64,000 nt of DNA, from positions 62,001 to 126,000 of the forward strand of contig NZ_QKVM01000005.1 in assembly GCF_003231305.1 (NCBI RefSeq). The letters are read 5' to 3'. Below are positions 53,793 to 64,000 of this stretch, in pieces. The notes beneath the pieces were generated by a model that had not been told where the DNA came from, ran no database searches, and worked only from the letters and a program-made list of their open reading frames with translations. Within the stretch, counting starts at the first letter, position 1. Each line of letters opens with the position of its first letter. The stretch is from Pseudomonas sichuanensis. Its GTDB lineage: Bacteria; Pseudomonadota; Gammaproteobacteria; Pseudomonadales; Pseudomonadaceae. A program made the position numbers and the translations under genes.

Positions 53793-55145
53793 TTATAGTC
53801 GACCCAGATCGTTGATCAGGGCGAGCAACATCACCCCTATGACCAAACTGATACCGATCTGGACCCCCCAACCCTGCACCCGATCCGAGAGCGGACGACC
53901 GCGCGCCCACTCGATCAGGTAGAACAGCAAATGCCCCCCATCCAGTACTGGAATAGGCAGCAAATTCAGAACCCCCAGGCTTATGCTCAGGTAGGCCAGG
54001 AAATTCAGGAAATCCCCAACGCCCGACTGGGCTGAAGCGCCCGCCACTTTAGCAATGGTTATCGGTCCGCTCAAGTTTTTTACCGAGAGCTCCCCGAACA
54101 GCATTTTCTTCAACGATTCAAGGGTCAGGACACTCATGCTCCAGGTCCGCGAAAGGCCCTCGCCCACGGCCTCGAGCGGGCCGTAGCTGACCTCGCGGAG
54201 CATTTCTGGCGGCCATTGCGCGCCTTTCACACCGGCACCCAGATAACCACCGGCTGCCTGGCCTTCGCCCTTGCGCGCCAGCGTTACCGGCAGCTCCAGC
54301 TGCGCGCCGTCACGTTCGATGCGCAGATTGACCTTTTGTTCAGGGCGGGCGCGAACGGCATCGACCACCTGCTGCCAGTCAGCCAACGCCACACCTTCGA
54401 GGGCCAACAACCTGTCGCCGGTCTTGAGCCCCGCCGCTGCCGCCGGCCCCTTGGGATCGATCTCGGCCAGCACCGGCGTCACTGCCGGGCGCCACGGGCG
54501 CAGGCCCAGCGACTGGATCGGGTCGGGCTCATCGACGCCCTTGAGCCAATGGCTCAGCTGGATATCGCGCTGCTGCGGGGCCGTTGCGCCCTCATCGAGC
54601 ACCCCCACGCGCAGGGTGCCGCTCTCGCCGAGGCGACGCACCAGTTGCAGGTTGACCGCCGACCAGCCATTGGTCGGTTCACCGTCGACCGAGACAATTT
54701 CCTGACCCGCGCTCAAGCCGGCGACGGCCGCCAGGCTGCCCGACTCGACTGCACCGATGACCGGGCGCACCTGCTGGGTGCCGAGCATGGCGATGACCCA
54801 GAAGAACAGGATGGCGAGCAGGAAGTTGGCGATGGGGCCGGCGGCTACGATGGCGATGCGCTGGCGTACCGACTTGCGGTTGAATGACTGCTCGATCAGC
54901 GCCGGCGGAACCTCGCCCTCGCGCTCGTCGAGCATTTTGACGTAGCCACCCAGGGGGATGGCTGCCACCACGAACTCGGTGCCCTGCCGATCATGCCAGC
55001 GCAACAGCGGCGCACCGAAGCCGACCGAGAAGCGCAGAACCTTGACGCCACAGCGCCGCGCCACCCAGAAGTGACCGAACTCGTGAAAAGTGACCAGCAC
55101 ACCCAATGCCACCAGGGTGCCAACAATCATGTACAGCGCAGTCAT
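53793..55145 (-). CDS. rseP: Site-2 protease RseP
   Basis: The 450-residue intramembrane zinc protease has HExxH at H21-H25 (HEFGH) and LDGGH near the C-terminus. Two PDZ domains lie between (one with GLSAGQEIVSVDGEPTNGW, another with GLKTGDRLLALEGVAL). It cleaves the anti-sigma factor after DegS to activate the envelope stress sigma factor AlgU/RpoE. It lies between dxr and bamA. Confidence 0.97.
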   Translation of the reverse strand: MTALYMIVGTLVALGVLVTFHEFGHFWVARRCGVKVLRFSVGFGAPLLRWHDRQGTEFVVAAIPLGGYVKMLDEREGEVPPALIEQSFNRKSVRQRIAIVAAGPIANFLLAILFFWVIAMLGTQQVRPVIGAVESGSLAAVAGLSAGQEIVSVDGEPTNGWSAVNLQLVRRLGESGTLRVGVLDEGATAPQQRDIQLSHWLKGVDEPDPIQSLGLRPWRPAVTPVLAEIDPKGPAAAAGLKTGDRLLALEGVALADWQQVVDAVRARPEQKVNLRIERDGAQLELPVTLARKGEGQAAGGYLGAGVKGAQWPPEMLREVSYGPLEAVGEGLSRTWSMSVLTLESLKKMLFGELSVKNLSGPITIAKVAGASAQSGVGDFLNFLAYLSISLGVLNLLPIPVLDGGHLLFYLIEWARGRPLSDRVQGWGVQIGISLVIGVMLLALINDLGRL

Positions 55146-55178
55146 GAGCTATCTCCGCAAGACGTTCGGTGCTGCCGC

Positions 55179-56369
55179 TCAGCGGCCGTGGCGTCTCAGC
55201 CACTCACGGGACAGCTCCCGCGCACGCTGGTCGGCGGCGAACACCGCATCGAGCGTGGCAACTGGCACCACAGGCTCCTGTTCGAGCACCTGCTCGATCA
55301 TACCCGCGATCTCCGGGAAGCGGATACGCCGCGCCAGGAACGCGTCCACCGCCACTTCGTTGGCGGCGTTAAGCACCGCTGGCGCACTGTTGCCCGCCTC
55401 GGCAGCCTGACGCGCCAGGCGCAGGCAAGGGAAGCGCTGTTCGTCGGGGGCCTGGAAATCCAGACGGGCGATGGCGAACAGGTCCAGTGGCGCAACCCCT
55501 GAATCGATACGCTCCGGCCAGGCCAGGGCGTTGGCGATCGGGGTACGCATGTCCGGGTTGCCCAGTTGGGCGAGCACCGAGCCATCGACATAGTCGACCA
55601 GCGAGTGGATCACGCTTTGCGGATGCACCACTACTTCCACGGTCGCAGGTGCCGTATCGAACAGCCAGCAGGCCTCGATCAGCTCCAGCCCCTTGTTCAT
55701 CATGCTGGCCGAGTCGACCGATATCTTGCGCCCCATGGACCAGTTGGGATGGGCACAGGCCTGCTCAGGCGTGACATCGACCAGCGCTGCCGCAGGCATT
55801 TCGCGGAACGGACCGCCCGAGGCGGTGAGCAGGATGCGCCGCACCCCCACCGCACTCAGGCCGCGGGCGTAGTCGCCAGGCATGCACTGGAAGATCGCAT
55901 TGTGCTCGCTGTCGATCGGCAACAGCACGGCGCCACTGCGACGCACGGCGTCCATGAACAGCGCGCCGGACATCACCAGCGCTTCCTTGTTGGCCAGCAG
56001 CACCTTCTTGCCCGCCTCGACCGCCGCCAGGGTTGGACGCAAGCCTGCGGCGCCAACGATGGCCGCCATCACCGCATCCGCTTCCGGCGCGGCCGCGACC
56101 TGGCACAACCCTGCCTCACCCTCGAGCACCTCGGTGGCGCAGCCTGCAGCAGCCAGGCCCTCGCGCAGACGGGCGGCCGCCTCGGCGCTCGGCACCACGG
56201 CGAACGCCGGGCGATGGCGCTCGCACAGCGCCAGCAACTCGTCGACCCGGGAGTAGCCGGTCAGCGCGAATACCTGGTAGCGCTCGGGGTGCCGGGCGAT
56301 CACATCCAGGGTACTCAGGCCGATGGAGCCGGTAGCGCCTAGTACCGTGATGCGCTGCACAGCACTCAC
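55179..56369 (-). CDS. dxr: 1-deoxy-D-xylulose 5-phosphate reductoisomerase
   Basis: The 396-residue enzyme is the second step of the MEP pathway. NADPH binding: [19 protein letters not shown]. Metal and substrate regions: [17 protein letters not shown] and [18 protein letters not shown] used the GTG at 56369, which overlaps the cdsA stop by four bases (GTGA), because the family N-terminus begins near there; eight further codons are open. Confidence 0.95.
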   Translation of the reverse strand: MSAVQRITVLGATGSIGLSTLDVIARHPERYQVFALTGYSRVDELLALCERHRPAFAVVPSAEAAARLREGLAAAGCATEVLEGEAGLCQVAAAPEADAVMAAIVGAAGLRPTLAAVEAGKKVLLANKEALVMSGALFMDAVRRSGAVLLPIDSEHNAIFQCMPGDYARGLSAVGVRRILLTASGGPFREMPAAALVDVTPEQACAHPNWSMGRKISVDSASMMNKGLELIEACWLFDTAPATVEVVVHPQSVIHSLVDYVDGSVLAQLGNPDMRTPIANALAWPERIDSGVAPLDLFAIARLDFQAPDEQRFPCLRLARQAAEAGNSAPAVLNAANEVAVDAFLARRIRFPEIAGMIEQVLEQEPVVPVATLDAVFAADQRARELSREWLRRHGR

Positions 56370-57181
56370 AGCACACCCCACTCGGCGGCCCACAGCAGCA
56401 CGGCGAACATCGGAATGGCCGCGGTCAGGCTGTCGATGCGGTCGAGCACGCCACCGTGGCCGGGCAGCAGGTTGCTGCTGTCCTTGATCCCCTCGCGACG
56501 CTTGAACATGCTCTCGGTCAGGTCACCGACCACCGAGGACATGACCACTACCACTGCGCCCAACAAGCCCAGCAGCAATTGACCAAGGCTCCAGTCGCGG
56601 TACAGGGCGACGCCCAGGCTGATCAGCAGGCTGACGGCCAGCCCTCCGTAGACACCTTCCCAGCTCTTGCCCGGGCTGACCTGCGGCGCCAGCTTGCGCT
56701 TGCCGAAGGCACGCCCCGAGAAGTAGGCGCCGATGTCGGCGGCCCAGACCAGCACCATGACCGCCAGGATCAGCCAGTTGCCCTGCGGCCAGTGCTTGAG
56801 CAGCACCAACCCTTGCCAGGCCGGCAACAGGATCAGCAGGCCGATCAGCAAACGGCAGGCGGCGCTGGTCCACAGCTCGTTGCTGCGTGGATAGGTCAGC
56901 ACCAGCCAGGTGGCCAGCGCCCACCAGATCACCGAGGCGCCCAGCACCCAGGGCGCGAGGTCGGGCATCAGGTAGAGCAGCATCAGCGCGCCAGCGACCA
57001 CCGCGGCATAGGCAATGCGCAGCGGCTGGGCTACCAGCCCGGCCAACCGCGCCCACTCCCAGGCACCCAGCGTGACCACGAAGCCGATGAACAAGGCGAA
57101 ATCCCCACCGTTGAGCAGGAAGAAACCACCCAGCGCGACCGGCAACAGGATCAGCGCAGTAATGATGCGTTGTTTAAGCAT
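56366..57181 (-). CDS. cdsA: Phosphatidate cytidylyltransferase
   Basis: The 271-residue integral membrane enzyme has about eight hydrophobic segments and makes CDP-diacylglycerol for phospholipid synthesis. The C-terminal signature is [36 protein letters not shown]. Its start overlaps the uppS stop by one base. It supplies the pathway that dgkA also feeds. Confidence 0.97.
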   Translation of the reverse strand: MLKQRIITALILLPVALGGFFLLNGGDFALFIGFVVTLGAWEWARLAGLVAQPLRIAYAAVVAGALMLLYLMPDLAPWVLGASVIWWALATWLVLTYPRSNELWTSAACRLLIGLLILLPAWQGLVLLKHWPQGNWLILAVMVLVWAADIGAYFSGRAFGKRKLAPQVSPGKSWEGVYGGLAVSLLISLGVALYRDWSLGQLLLGLLGAVVVVMSSVVGDLTESMFKRREGIKDSSNLLPGHGGVLDRIDSLTAAIPMFAVLLWAAEWGVL

Positions 57182-57936
57182 TAAGCACGGGCTCCGGCTT
57201 CGACCTGCTCGCTGGTCTTACCGAAGCGGCGCTGGCGCGAAGCGAAATCGGCCAGCGCGTTGCGCATGGCCTCGTGTTTGAAGTCCGGCCAGAACAGGTC
57301 GGAGAAGTACAGCTCGGCATAGGCCAGCTGCCACAGCAGGAAATTGCTGATGCGCCGCTCGCCACCGGTGCGGATGCACAGGTCGGGCAGCGGCAGGTCG
57401 CCGGTGGCCAGGCACGTCTGCAACAGCTCGGGGGTGATGTCGTCCGGGCGCAGATGACCGGCCTGGACTTCCCGCGCCAGGCGTTGGGCCGCCTGGGCGA
57501 TATCCCACTGACCACCGTAGTTGGCGGCGATCTGCAGGATGAACCGATTGCTGCCGGCAGTGGCTGCCTCGGCCTCGCGCATCGCTGCTTGCAGCTCAGG
57601 ATGGAAGCGTGAACGGTCGCCAATGATGCGCAGGCTGATGTTGTTGTCATTCAACCGCCTGGCCTCGCGGCGCAGTGCAGAGAAGAACAACTCCATCAAC
57701 GCCCCGACCTCGTCGGCCGGGCGCTGCCAGTTCTCGCTGGAGAAGGCGAACAGAGTCAGTACTTCAACCCCGGACTCGGCGCAGACTTCGATGACCGCAC
57801 GCACGGCATCGACACCCGCCTTGTGCCCGGCAACGCCGGGCAGCAGGCGCTTCTTCGCCCAGCGATTGTTGCCATCCATGATGATCGCGACGTGACGCGG
57901 CACCGAGGACGGCGCCGCCAGCTTGGTCTTTTCCAT
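57181..57936 (-). CDS. uppS: Undecaprenyl diphosphate synthase
   Basis: The 251-residue cis-prenyltransferase makes the carrier lipid for cell wall and O-antigen. The catalytic region is HVAIIMDGNNRWAKKR, and other conserved parts are AFSSENWQRPADEV and RTGGERRISNFLLWQLAYAELYF. It lies between frr and cdsA with tight spacing. Confidence 0.98.
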   Translation of the reverse strand: MEKTKLAAPSSVPRHVAIIMDGNNRWAKKRLLPGVAGHKAGVDAVRAVIEVCAESGVEVLTLFAFSSENWQRPADEVGALMELFFSALRREARRLNDNNISLRIIGDRSRFHPELQAAMREAEAATAGSNRFILQIAANYGGQWDIAQAAQRLAREVQAGHLRPDDITPELLQTCLATGDLPLPDLCIRTGGERRISNFLLWQLAYAELYFSDLFWPDFKHEAMRNALADFASRQRRFGKTSEQVEAGARA

Positions 57937-57951
57937 TAAAAAACCTCGGCC

Positions 57952-58509
57952 TTAGACGGCCAACAGGTCCTTTTCCTTGGCTTTGTACGCGGCGTCGACT
58001 TCGGCGACGAACTTGTCGGTCAGCTTCTGGATTTCGTCAGCGGCGCGACGCTCTTCGTCTTCGCTGATTTCCTTGTCCTTGGTCAGCTTCTTCAAGTCGG
58101 CAAGGGCATCGCGACGCACGTTGCGCACGGCAACCTTGGCATCTTCGGCAACGCCGCTGGCCTGCTTGGTGTAACCCTTGCGGGTTTCCTCGGTCAGGGC
58201 CGGCATCGGTACACGGATGGTGGTACCGGCGCTGGACGGGTTCAGGCCCAGGTCGGAGGTCAGGATGGCCTTCTCGATGGCTGCGCTGAGGTTCTTGTCG
58301 TGCGCGACGATCTTCAGGGTGCGGGCATCTTCGACGGTGATCGCGGCCACCTGGTTCAGCGGCATGTCGCTACCCCAGGCCGGGACCTTGACGCTGTCCA
58401 GGATGCTTGGGTGGGCACGGCCGGTGCGGATGGCAGCCAGGTGGCGACCCAGCGCCTCGATGGACTTGCCCATGCGGTCCTGGGCGTCTTTCTTGATGTC
58501 GTTGATCAT
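57952..58509 (-). CDS. frr: Ribosome recycling factor
   Basis: The 185-residue factor splits the post-termination ribosome together with EF-G. Conserved parts are [38 protein letters not shown] and [18 protein letters not shown]. It overlaps the end of pyrH by four bases. Confidence 0.98.
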   Translation of the reverse strand: MINDIKKDAQDRMGKSIEALGRHLAAIRTGRAHPSILDSVKVPAWGSDMPLNQVAAITVEDARTLKIVAHDKNLSAAIEKAILTSDLGLNPSSAGTTIRVPMPALTEETRKGYTKQASGVAEDAKVAVRNVRRDALADLKKLTKDKEISEDEERRAADEIQKLTDKFVAEVDAAYKAKEKDLLAV

Positions 58510-59249
58510 TTCTGAACTTCCTCGATCAGGGTTCCTTCAGCGCCGCCGTGCACGATGTTCAGCAGGGCGCCAGGCTTATTCATGTTGAAGACGCGCAGCG
58601 GCATCTTGTGGTCGCGGCACAGACAGATTGCCGTCAGGTCCATCACACCCAGCTTGCGATCCAGCACTTCATCGTAGGTCAGATGATCGAACTTCTCGGC
58701 ATGCGGGTCTTTGAATGGATCTGCAGTGTATACACCATCGACCTTGGTTGCTTTCAATACTACGTCGGCATCGATTTCGATGGCGCGCAGGCAAGCGGCA
58801 GAGTCGGTGGTAAAGAACGGGTTGCCGGTGCCGGCGGCGAAGATCACGACTTCTTTCGCGTTCAGGTGGCGCATGGCTTTGCGGCGATCATAGTGATCGG
58901 TCACACCGACCATGGAGATTGCCGACATGACGATGGCGGTGATGTTCGCACGCTCCAGCGCGTCGCGCATGGCCAGGGCGTTCATCACGGTTGCCAGCAT
59001 GCCCATGTGGTCGCCGGTGACACGGTCCATGCCGGCTGCACTGAGCGCCGCACCACGGAACAGGTTGCCGCCACCGATCACCAGACCGACCTGGACACCG
59101 ATACCGACCAGCTGGCCAACTTCCAGCGCCATGCGATCCAGGACCTTGGGGTCGATCCCGAACTCTTCCGAGCCCATCAGGGCCTCGCCGCTCAGTTTGA
59201 GTAGAATGCGTTTATAGCGAGCCTGATAACCACTGCCCTGCTGAGCCAT
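58506..59249 (-). CDS. pyrH: Uridylate kinase
   Basis: The 247-residue hexameric kinase converts UMP to UDP. Motifs include [42 protein letters not shown] and [20 protein letters not shown]. It follows tsf after a gap of about 180 bp that holds the tsf terminator, so it probably has its own promoter. Confidence 0.98.
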   Translation of the reverse strand: MAQQGSGYQARYKRILLKLSGEALMGSEEFGIDPKVLDRMALEVGQLVGIGVQVGLVIGGGNLFRGAALSAAGMDRVTGDHMGMLATVMNALAMRDALERANITAIVMSAISMVGVTDHYDRRKAMRHLNAKEVVIFAAGTGNPFFTTDSAACLRAIEIDADVVLKATKVDGVYTADPFKDPHAEKFDHLTYDEVLDRKLGVMDLTAICLCRDHKMPLRVFNMNKPGALLNIVHGGAEGTLIEEVQK

Positions 59250-59371
59250 TGCGAATCTCTCCTGCGGCGTTTGTAAAATTCTGGCGGGCTGTTTCAGCCT
59301 GCGCGTAACTCTAGCGTGACGCAGCTTCTGCGTCAGCGAGCAGCGGTTGGGTAAACCGCTGCCGCTTTGAC

Positions 59372-59405
59372 AAAGAGGCTGCGCGCGTGAGCGGGCAGCC
59401 TCTTT
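59372..59405 (-). terminator. tsf terminator
   Basis: AAAGAGGCTG and CAGCCTCTTT form a 10-bp stem around a GC-rich loop, just downstream of the tsf stop on the minus strand, ending in TTT. Confidence 0.8.
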
Positions 59406-59426
59406 GGGGCGACAGACGAGTCTGTC

Positions 59427-60290
59427 TTACTGCTTGGCAGCAGCCAGCTGAGCAGCAACTTCTTCAGCGAAGTTGTCGACTGGCTTCTCGATGCCTTCGC
59501 CTACTTTGAAGTAGGTGAAGGAAACGATTTCAGCACCGGCTTTCTTGGCCAGCTCGCCAACTTTGACTTCCGGGTTCATGACGAAGGCCTGCTCTTTCAG
59601 CGAGGCTTCGGCCTTGAACTTGGAAATGCGGCCGTTGACCATGTTCTCAACGATATTTTCCGGCTTGCCGGCGATCTTGTCGGCGTTCAGCTGCAGGAAG
59701 ACGTTCTTCTCGCGCTCGATGGCCTCGGCGGAGATTTCCGACGCATCCAGGAACTCTGGGTTCGAAGCTGCAACGTGCATGGCGATGTTCTTGGCCAGCT
59801 CGATGTCGCCGCCTTTCAGGACAACGACAGCACCGATCTTGTTGCCGTGCAGGTAGGCACCGACAACGTCACCCTCAACGCGCACCAGGCGACGGATGTT
59901 GACGTTCTCGCCGCACTTGGCAACCAGGGCTTCACGAGCGGCTTCGCGGGAAGCGATCAGCGGAGCGGCTTCGGTCAGCTTCTGAGCGAAGGCTTCTTCA
60001 ACGCTTTCAGCGACGAAGTTCTTGAAGTCGTCTTGCAGGGCCAGGAAGTCGGTCTGCGAGTTCACTTCCAGCAGAACGGCGGCTTTACCGTCGGTCTTGA
60101 CGGCGATAGCGCCTTCAGCGGCAACGTTGCCGGCTTTCTTGGCGGCCTTGATGGCGCCCGAAGCACGCATGTCGTCGATGGCTTTTTCGATGTCGCCGCC
60201 GGCCTTTTCCAGGGCCTTCTTGCAATCCATCATGCCTTCGCCGGTACGCTCGCGCAGTTCTTTGACCAGCGCTGCAGTAATTGCTGCCAT
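59427..60290 (-). CDS. tsf: Elongation factor Ts
   Basis: The 287-residue nucleotide exchange factor of EF-Tu has the N-terminal UBA-like domain (ALVKELRERTGEGMMDCKKALEKAGGDIEKAID) and the core TDFLALQDDFKNFV. It is downstream of rpsB in the classic rpsB-tsf operon. Confidence 0.99.
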   Translation of the reverse strand: MAAITAALVKELRERTGEGMMDCKKALEKAGGDIEKAIDDMRASGAIKAAKKAGNVAAEGAIAVKTDGKAAVLLEVNSQTDFLALQDDFKNFVAESVEEAFAQKLTEAAPLIASREAAREALVAKCGENVNIRRLVRVEGDVVGAYLHGNKIGAVVVLKGGDIELAKNIAMHVAASNPEFLDASEISAEAIEREKNVFLQLNADKIAGKPENIVENMVNGRISKFKAEASLKEQAFVMNPEVKVGELAKKAGAEIVSFTYFKVGEGIEKPVDNFAEEVAAQLAAAKQ

Positions 60291-60425
60291 TTCAAAATCC
60301 TCTTGGAAAGTTTTTCAACCATTCCACCCGCTCTTCACGGGCGTTAAATTCTGCAAATCCGCTGCTTTTATGCATCAGCGCGCCCATGATGCGGGGCCGT
60401 TGCTGACAGCAGGATTTCAAGGTGG

Positions 60426-60452
60426 CAAAAAGGGGGCCTAGCCCCCTTTTTG
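60426..60452 (-). terminator. rpsB-tsf intergenic attenuator
   Basis: AAAAAGGGGGC pairs with GCCCCCTTTTT with a two-base loop, giving a very strong hairpin with T-run on the minus strand. It lies between rpsB and tsf, where other bacteria have a partial terminator that sets the S2:Ts ratio. Confidence 0.82.
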
Positions 60453-60478
60453 CGTGCCAAGTAGACGCTAAGCGTCAA

Positions 60479-61216
60479 TTACTCAGCAGCAGGTGCAGCC
60501 GCTTCTTCAACGTAGACTTCGGTGCCGCCAGCAACGTTGTTGCGGCCGCGGATGACGGCGTCAGCCATCGAAGTCATGTACAGCTCGATGGCGCGGATGG
60601 CGTCGTCGTTACCTGGAATGACGTAGTCAACGCCTTCTGGGCTGCTGTTGGTATCGACAACGCCGATAACCGGGATGCCCAGCTTGTTGGCTTCGGTGAT
60701 CGCGATGCGCTCGTGATCAACGTCGATAACGAACAGTGCGTCAGGCAGACCGCCCATGTCCTTGATACCACCCAGGCTGCGGTCCAGTTTTTCCAGATCG
60801 CGCGAACGCATCAGGGCTTCTTTCTTGGTCAGCTTGGCGAAGGTGCCATCTTCGGCCTGGACTTCCAGGTCGCGCAGACGCTTGATCGAAGCACGAATGG
60901 TCTTGTAGTTGGTCAGCATGCCGCCCAACCAGCGGTGGTCAACGTATGGCGAACCGCAACGAGCTGCTTGCTCGGCGACGATCTTGCCGGCGGAACGCTT
61001 GGTGCCGACGAACATGATCTTGTTCTTGCCCTGGGCCAGGCGCTCGACGAACGACAGAGCGTCGTTGAACATCGGCAGGGTTTTTTCCAGGTTGATGATG
61101 TGGATCTTGTTGCGCGCGCCGAAAATGTACTTGCCCATTTTCGGGTTCCAGTAACGGGTCTGGTGGCCGAAGTGCACACCGGCCTTCAGCATATCGCGCA
61201 TGTTGACTTGGGACAT
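60479..61216 (-). CDS. rpsB: 30S ribosomal protein S2
   Basis: The 245-residue protein is complete, with [42 protein letters not shown] at the N-terminus and the conserved [39 protein letters not shown]. It is the first gene of the rpsB-tsf operon. Confidence 0.99.
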   Translation of the reverse strand: MSQVNMRDMLKAGVHFGHQTRYWNPKMGKYIFGARNKIHIINLEKTLPMFNDALSFVERLAQGKNKIMFVGTKRSAGKIVAEQAARCGSPYVDHRWLGGMLTNYKTIRASIKRLRDLEVQAEDGTFAKLTKKEALMRSRDLEKLDRSLGGIKDMGGLPDALFVIDVDHERIAITEANKLGIPVIGVVDTNSSPEGVDYVIPGNDDAIRAIELYMTSMADAVIRGRNNVAGGTEVYVEEAAAPAAE

Positions 61217-61388
61217 GATAGTTCCTTGATAAGTCGGGTTGGGCCTCCACGCATCCCAATGACCAACCCGCGAATCCGTGGATTCGGAGCACCCAGGTCA
61301 TCGTGTCGACACGTGTGTGGGTTTGAGCTTACGGAGGTCATCCCCCGAAAGCGGCGCATTTTATACCACAGAGTACGAACGAACGGAA
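61217..61388 (-). promoter_or_regulatory. rpsB promoter and leader (possible S2 autoregulatory leader)
   Basis: On the minus strand -35 TTCCGT (61383-61388) and -10 TATAAA (61360-61365) are 17 bp apart, giving a leader of about 135 nt before rpsB. In gammaproteobacteria an S2-binding leader lies here; I see the position and length, not a proven structure. The other half of this 348-bp divergent region holds TAGAAT (61507-61512), a likely -10 for map. Confidence 0.6.
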
Positions 61389-61564
61389 CCCGCATGATGC
61401 TTCGTCCGTCAGCGGCTTTTGCAGCGGCCCCGCTTTGGGGCCAGAATGCCTTCAATAGACCGCCGGAACTACCGGTTTATCCCGACAGATCGCCACCGCG
61501 CTCTGTTAGAATCCGGCCTTTCCCGTTTGTTTGCGCCGTACCCGGTGCCGTAGAGAGCCTGTTC

Positions 61565-62347
61565 ATGACCGTTACCATCAAGACTGCAGAAGACATCGAA
61601 AAGATGCGCATTGCCGGCCGCCTGGCCGCCGAAGTGCTGGAAATGATCGAAGCGCACGTCAAGCCCGGTGTCACCACCGAAGAGCTCGACCGCCTGTGCC
61701 ATGACTACATCGTCAACGTCCAGCAGGCGATCCCGGCGCCGCTCAACTACAAAGGCTTCCCCAAGTCGATCTGCACCTCGATCAACCACGTGGTGTGCCA
61801 CGGCATCCCCAACGAGAAGCCGCTCAAGGACGGTGACACCATCAACATCGACGTCACCGTGATCAAGGACGGCTACCACGGCGACACCAGCCGCATGTTC
61901 CACGTCGGCACCGTCGCGCCGTGGGCCGAACGCCTGTCGCAGGTCACCCAGGAGTGCCTGTACAAGGCCATCGAGCTGGTCAAGCCGGGCTGCCGCCTGG
62001 GCGACATCGGCGAAGTGATCCAGAAACATGCCGAGAAGAACGGTTTCTCGGTGGTCCGCGAGTTCTGCGGCCACGGCATCGGCAAGGTGTTCCACGAAGA
62101 GCCGCAGATCCTGCACTACGGTCGCGCCGGCACCGGCATGGAGCTCAAGGAAGGCATGACCTTCACCATCGAGCCGATGATCAACCAGGGCAAGGCCGAC
62201 ACCAAGGTACTGGGCGACGGCTGGACCGCCATCACCAAGGACCGCAAGCTCTCCGCCCAGTGGGAACACACCCTGGTGGTGACCGCCACCGGCTACGAGG
62301 TGTTCACCCTGCGCAAGGACGACACCCTGCCGCGCACCTCGGCCTGA
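61565..62347 (+). CDS. map: Methionine aminopeptidase, type I
   Basis: The 260-residue enzyme removes initiator methionine. Metal ligands are in [31 protein letters not shown] and FTIEPMI. The [25 protein letters not shown] start at 61565 is the family start; the frame is open far upstream but that is antisense to rpsB. It diverges from rpsB and is followed by glnD. Confidence 0.98.
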   Translation: MTVTIKTAEDIEKMRIAGRLAAEVLEMIEAHVKPGVTTEELDRLCHDYIVNVQQAIPAPLNYKGFPKSICTSINHVVCHGIPNEKPLKDGDTINIDVTVIKDGYHGDTSRMFHVGTVAPWAERLSQVTQECLYKAIELVKPGCRLGDIGEVIQKHAEKNGFSVVREFCGHGIGKVFHEEPQILHYGRAGTGMELKEGMTFTIEPMINQGKADTKVLGDGWTAITKDRKLSAQWEHTLVVTATGYEVFTLRKDDTLPRTSA

Positions 62348-62372
62348 TCTTCATACACAGGAACGCGACTCG

Positions 62373-64000
62373 ATGCCCCAGGTGGATCCCGAGCTGTTCG
62401 ACCGTGGCCAGTTCCAGGCGGAACTGGCCCTCAAGGCAAGCCCCATCGCCGCTTTCAAGAAAGCCATTCGCATGGCCGGCGAGGTGCTCGACAAGCGTTT
62501 CCGTGAAGGCCGCGAGATTCGCCGGCTGATCGAGGACCGCGCCTGGTTCGTCGACAACATCCTGCAGCAGGCCTGGCAGCAGTTCAGCTGGGGCCCGGTG
62601 GACGGCATCGCCCTGGTGGCGGTCGGCGGCTACGGGCGTGGCGAGCTGCACCCCTGGTCGGACATCGACCTGCTGATCCTGCTCGACGCCGCCGAGCACG
62701 AGCAGTACCGCGACGCCATCGAGCGCTTCCTCACCCTGCTGTGGGACATCGGCCTGGAAGTCGGCCAGAGCGTGCGCACCGTGGACGAGTGCGCCGAGCA
62801 GGCCCGGGCCGACCTCACGGTCATCACCAACCTGATGGAAAGCCGCACCATTGCCGGCCCCGAGCCGCTGCGCCAGCGCATGCTGGAAGTCACCAGCACC
62901 GCGCACATGTGGCCGAGCAAGGAGTTCTTCCTGGCCAAGCGCGCCGAACTCAAGGCGCGCCACCACAAGTACAACGACACCGAGTACAACCTCGAGCCCA
63001 ATGTCAAAGGTGGGCCCGGCGGCCTGCGCGACATCCAGACCGTGCTATGGGTGGCTCGTCGCCAGTACGGCACCCTGAACCTGCACGCGCTGGCCGGCGA
63101 GGGCTTCCTGCTGGAGAGCGAGAACGAGTTGCTGGCCTCGTCGCAGGCCTTCCTCTGGCGCGTGCGCTACGCCCTGCACATGCTCGCCGGGCGCGCCGAA
63201 GATCGCCTGCTGTTCGACCACCAGCGCAGCATCGCCACGTTGCTGGGCTACAGCGACGAAAACCCCAAGCGCGCCATCGAGCAGTTCATGCAGCAGTACT
63301 ACCGGGTGGTGATGAGCATCAGCCAGTTGTGCGACCTGATCATCCAGCACTTCGAGGAAGTGATCCTCGCCGATGACGACAGTGGCAGCACCACACCGCT
63401 CAATGCCCGCTTCCGCCTGCACGACGGCTATATAGAAGCCGTAAGCCCCAACGTGTTCCGCCGCACCCCGTTCGCCATGCTCGAGATCTTCGTGCTGATG
63501 GCCCAACACCCCGAAATCAAGGGGGTACGCGCCGACACCGTGCGCCTGCTGCGCGAACACCGCCACCTGATCGACGACAAGTTCCGCCACGACATTCGCA
63601 ACACCAGCCTGTTCATCGAGTTGTTCAAGTGCGAGATCGGCATCCACCGCAACCTGCGACGGATGAACCGCTACGGCATTCTCGGCCGCTACCTGCCGGA
63701 ATTCGGCCTGATCGTCGGGCAGATGCAGCACGACCTGTTCCACATTTATACGGTCGACGCGCACACCCTCAACCTGATCAAGCACCTGCGCAAACTGCAG
63801 TACACCCCGGTGTCGGAAAAATTCCCGCTGGCCAGCAAGCTCATGGGCCGCCTGCCCAAACCCGAGCTGATCTACCTGGCCGGGCTGTACCATGACATCG
63901 GCAAGGGCCGCCAGGGCGACCACTCCGAGCTGGGCGCCGTCGACGCGCAAGCGTTCTGCGAGCGCCACCAGCTACCCGCCTGGGACAGCCGCCTGATCGT
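62373..64000 (+). CDS. glnD: Bifunctional uridylyltransferase GlnD, N-terminal part
   Basis: The gene starts at 62373 ([12 protein letters not shown]) and runs off the window; 542 residues are visible of a protein normally near 900. GlnD adds or removes UMP on PII proteins according to glutamine, so it senses nitrogen. The nucleotidyltransferase motif [19 protein letters not shown] and the start of the HD domain ([18 protein letters not shown]) are seen. The C-terminal ACT domains lie outside the window. It is 25 bp after map. Confidence 0.96.
   Translation, partial: MPQVDPELFDRGQFQAELALKASPIAAFKKAIRMAGEVLDKRFREGREIRRLIEDRAWFVDNILQQAWQQFSWGPVDGIALVAVGGYGRGELHPWSDIDLLILLDAAEHEQYRDAIERFLTLLWDIGLEVGQSVRTVDECAEQARADLTVITNLMESRTIAGPEPLRQRMLEVTSTAHMWPSKEFFLAKRAELKARHHKYNDTEYNLEPNVKGGPGGLRDIQTVLWVARRQYGTLNLHALAGEGFLLESENELLASSQAFLWRVRYALHMLAGRAEDRLLFDHQRSIATLLGYSDENPKRAIEQFMQQYYRVVMSISQLCDLIIQHFEEVILADDDSGSTTPLNARFRLHDGYIEAVSPNVFRRTPFAMLEIFVLMAQHPEIKGVRADTVRLLREHRHLIDDKFRHDIRNTSLFIELFKCEIGIHRNLRRMNRYGILGRYLPEFGLIVGQMQHDLFHIYTVDAHTLNLIKHLRKLQYTPVSEKFPLASKLMGRLPKPELIYLAGLYHDIGKGRQGDHSELGAVDAQAFCERHQLPAWDSRLI

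Overview
The window is a chromosomal segment of a Pseudomonas of the P. putida group. Three things point there: the GC-rich coding style, the gene order finR-dgkA-erdR / recX-recA-pncC / mutS-fdxA-rsmZ-rpoS-nlpD-pcm-surE-truD-ispF / fghA-adhC / ispD-ftsB-eno-kdsA-pyrG-tilS-accA-dnaE-rnhB-lpxBA-fabZ-lpxD-skp-bamA-rseP-dxr-cdsA-uppS-frr-pyrH-tsf-rpsB | map-glnD, and paired REP repeats of the P. putida type. Family assignments come from reading the proteins. No database search was possible.

Layout. (1) 1-7131: end of a LysR regulator (probably finR), dgkA, erdR, a DTW-domain tRNA modification enzyme, a secreted QSregVF-family protein, a LOG-family protein, then recX, recA and pncC. A 172-bp MITE-like element lies between recX and its apparent terminator, and a LexA box overlaps the recA promoter. 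(2) 7180-23147: the accessory island, a complete R-type tailocin (contractile phage-tail bacteriocin) with P2-like gene order and no head, packaging or integration genes. A LexA/CI-type self-cleaving repressor lies next to mutS. A promoter with repeated ATGCAT sites then drives holin, baseplate (V, W, J, I), two fibre genes with a chaperone, sheath, tube, gpE/E', tape measure, U, X, D, endolysin and nested Rz/Rz1 spanins. (3) 23298-28935: mutS, fdxA, the small RNA RsmZ with a distant GacA-type activating site, rpoS and nlpD. (4) 28951-46494: repair and metabolism genes (pcm-surE-truD-ispF; the formaldehyde pair fghA-adhC with a divergent LysR gene; ispD-ftsB; eno-kdsA-pyrG; tilS; accA; dnaE), interspersed with inverted REP pairs. 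(5) 46670-61216: an envelope and translation block (rnhB, lpxB, lpxA, fabZ, lpxD, skp, bamA, rseP, dxr, cdsA, uppS, frr, pyrH, tsf, rpsB), all on the minus strand. (6) 61565-64000: map and the start of glnD, diverging from rpsB.

How the parts fit. DNA damage activates RecA. RecA would trigger self-cleavage of the tailocin repressor, releasing one long late operon that builds the particle and lyses the cell. recA itself lies just beyond the far end of the island. The most notable points are the two fibre modules, an apparent +1 (not -1) frameshift in the tail chaperone, strong hairpin terminators inside the late operon, a putatively leaderless repressor mRNA sharing an octamer with the late promoter, and two Com-like zinc proteins. 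I found no CRISPR array, tRNA, rRNA or integrase.
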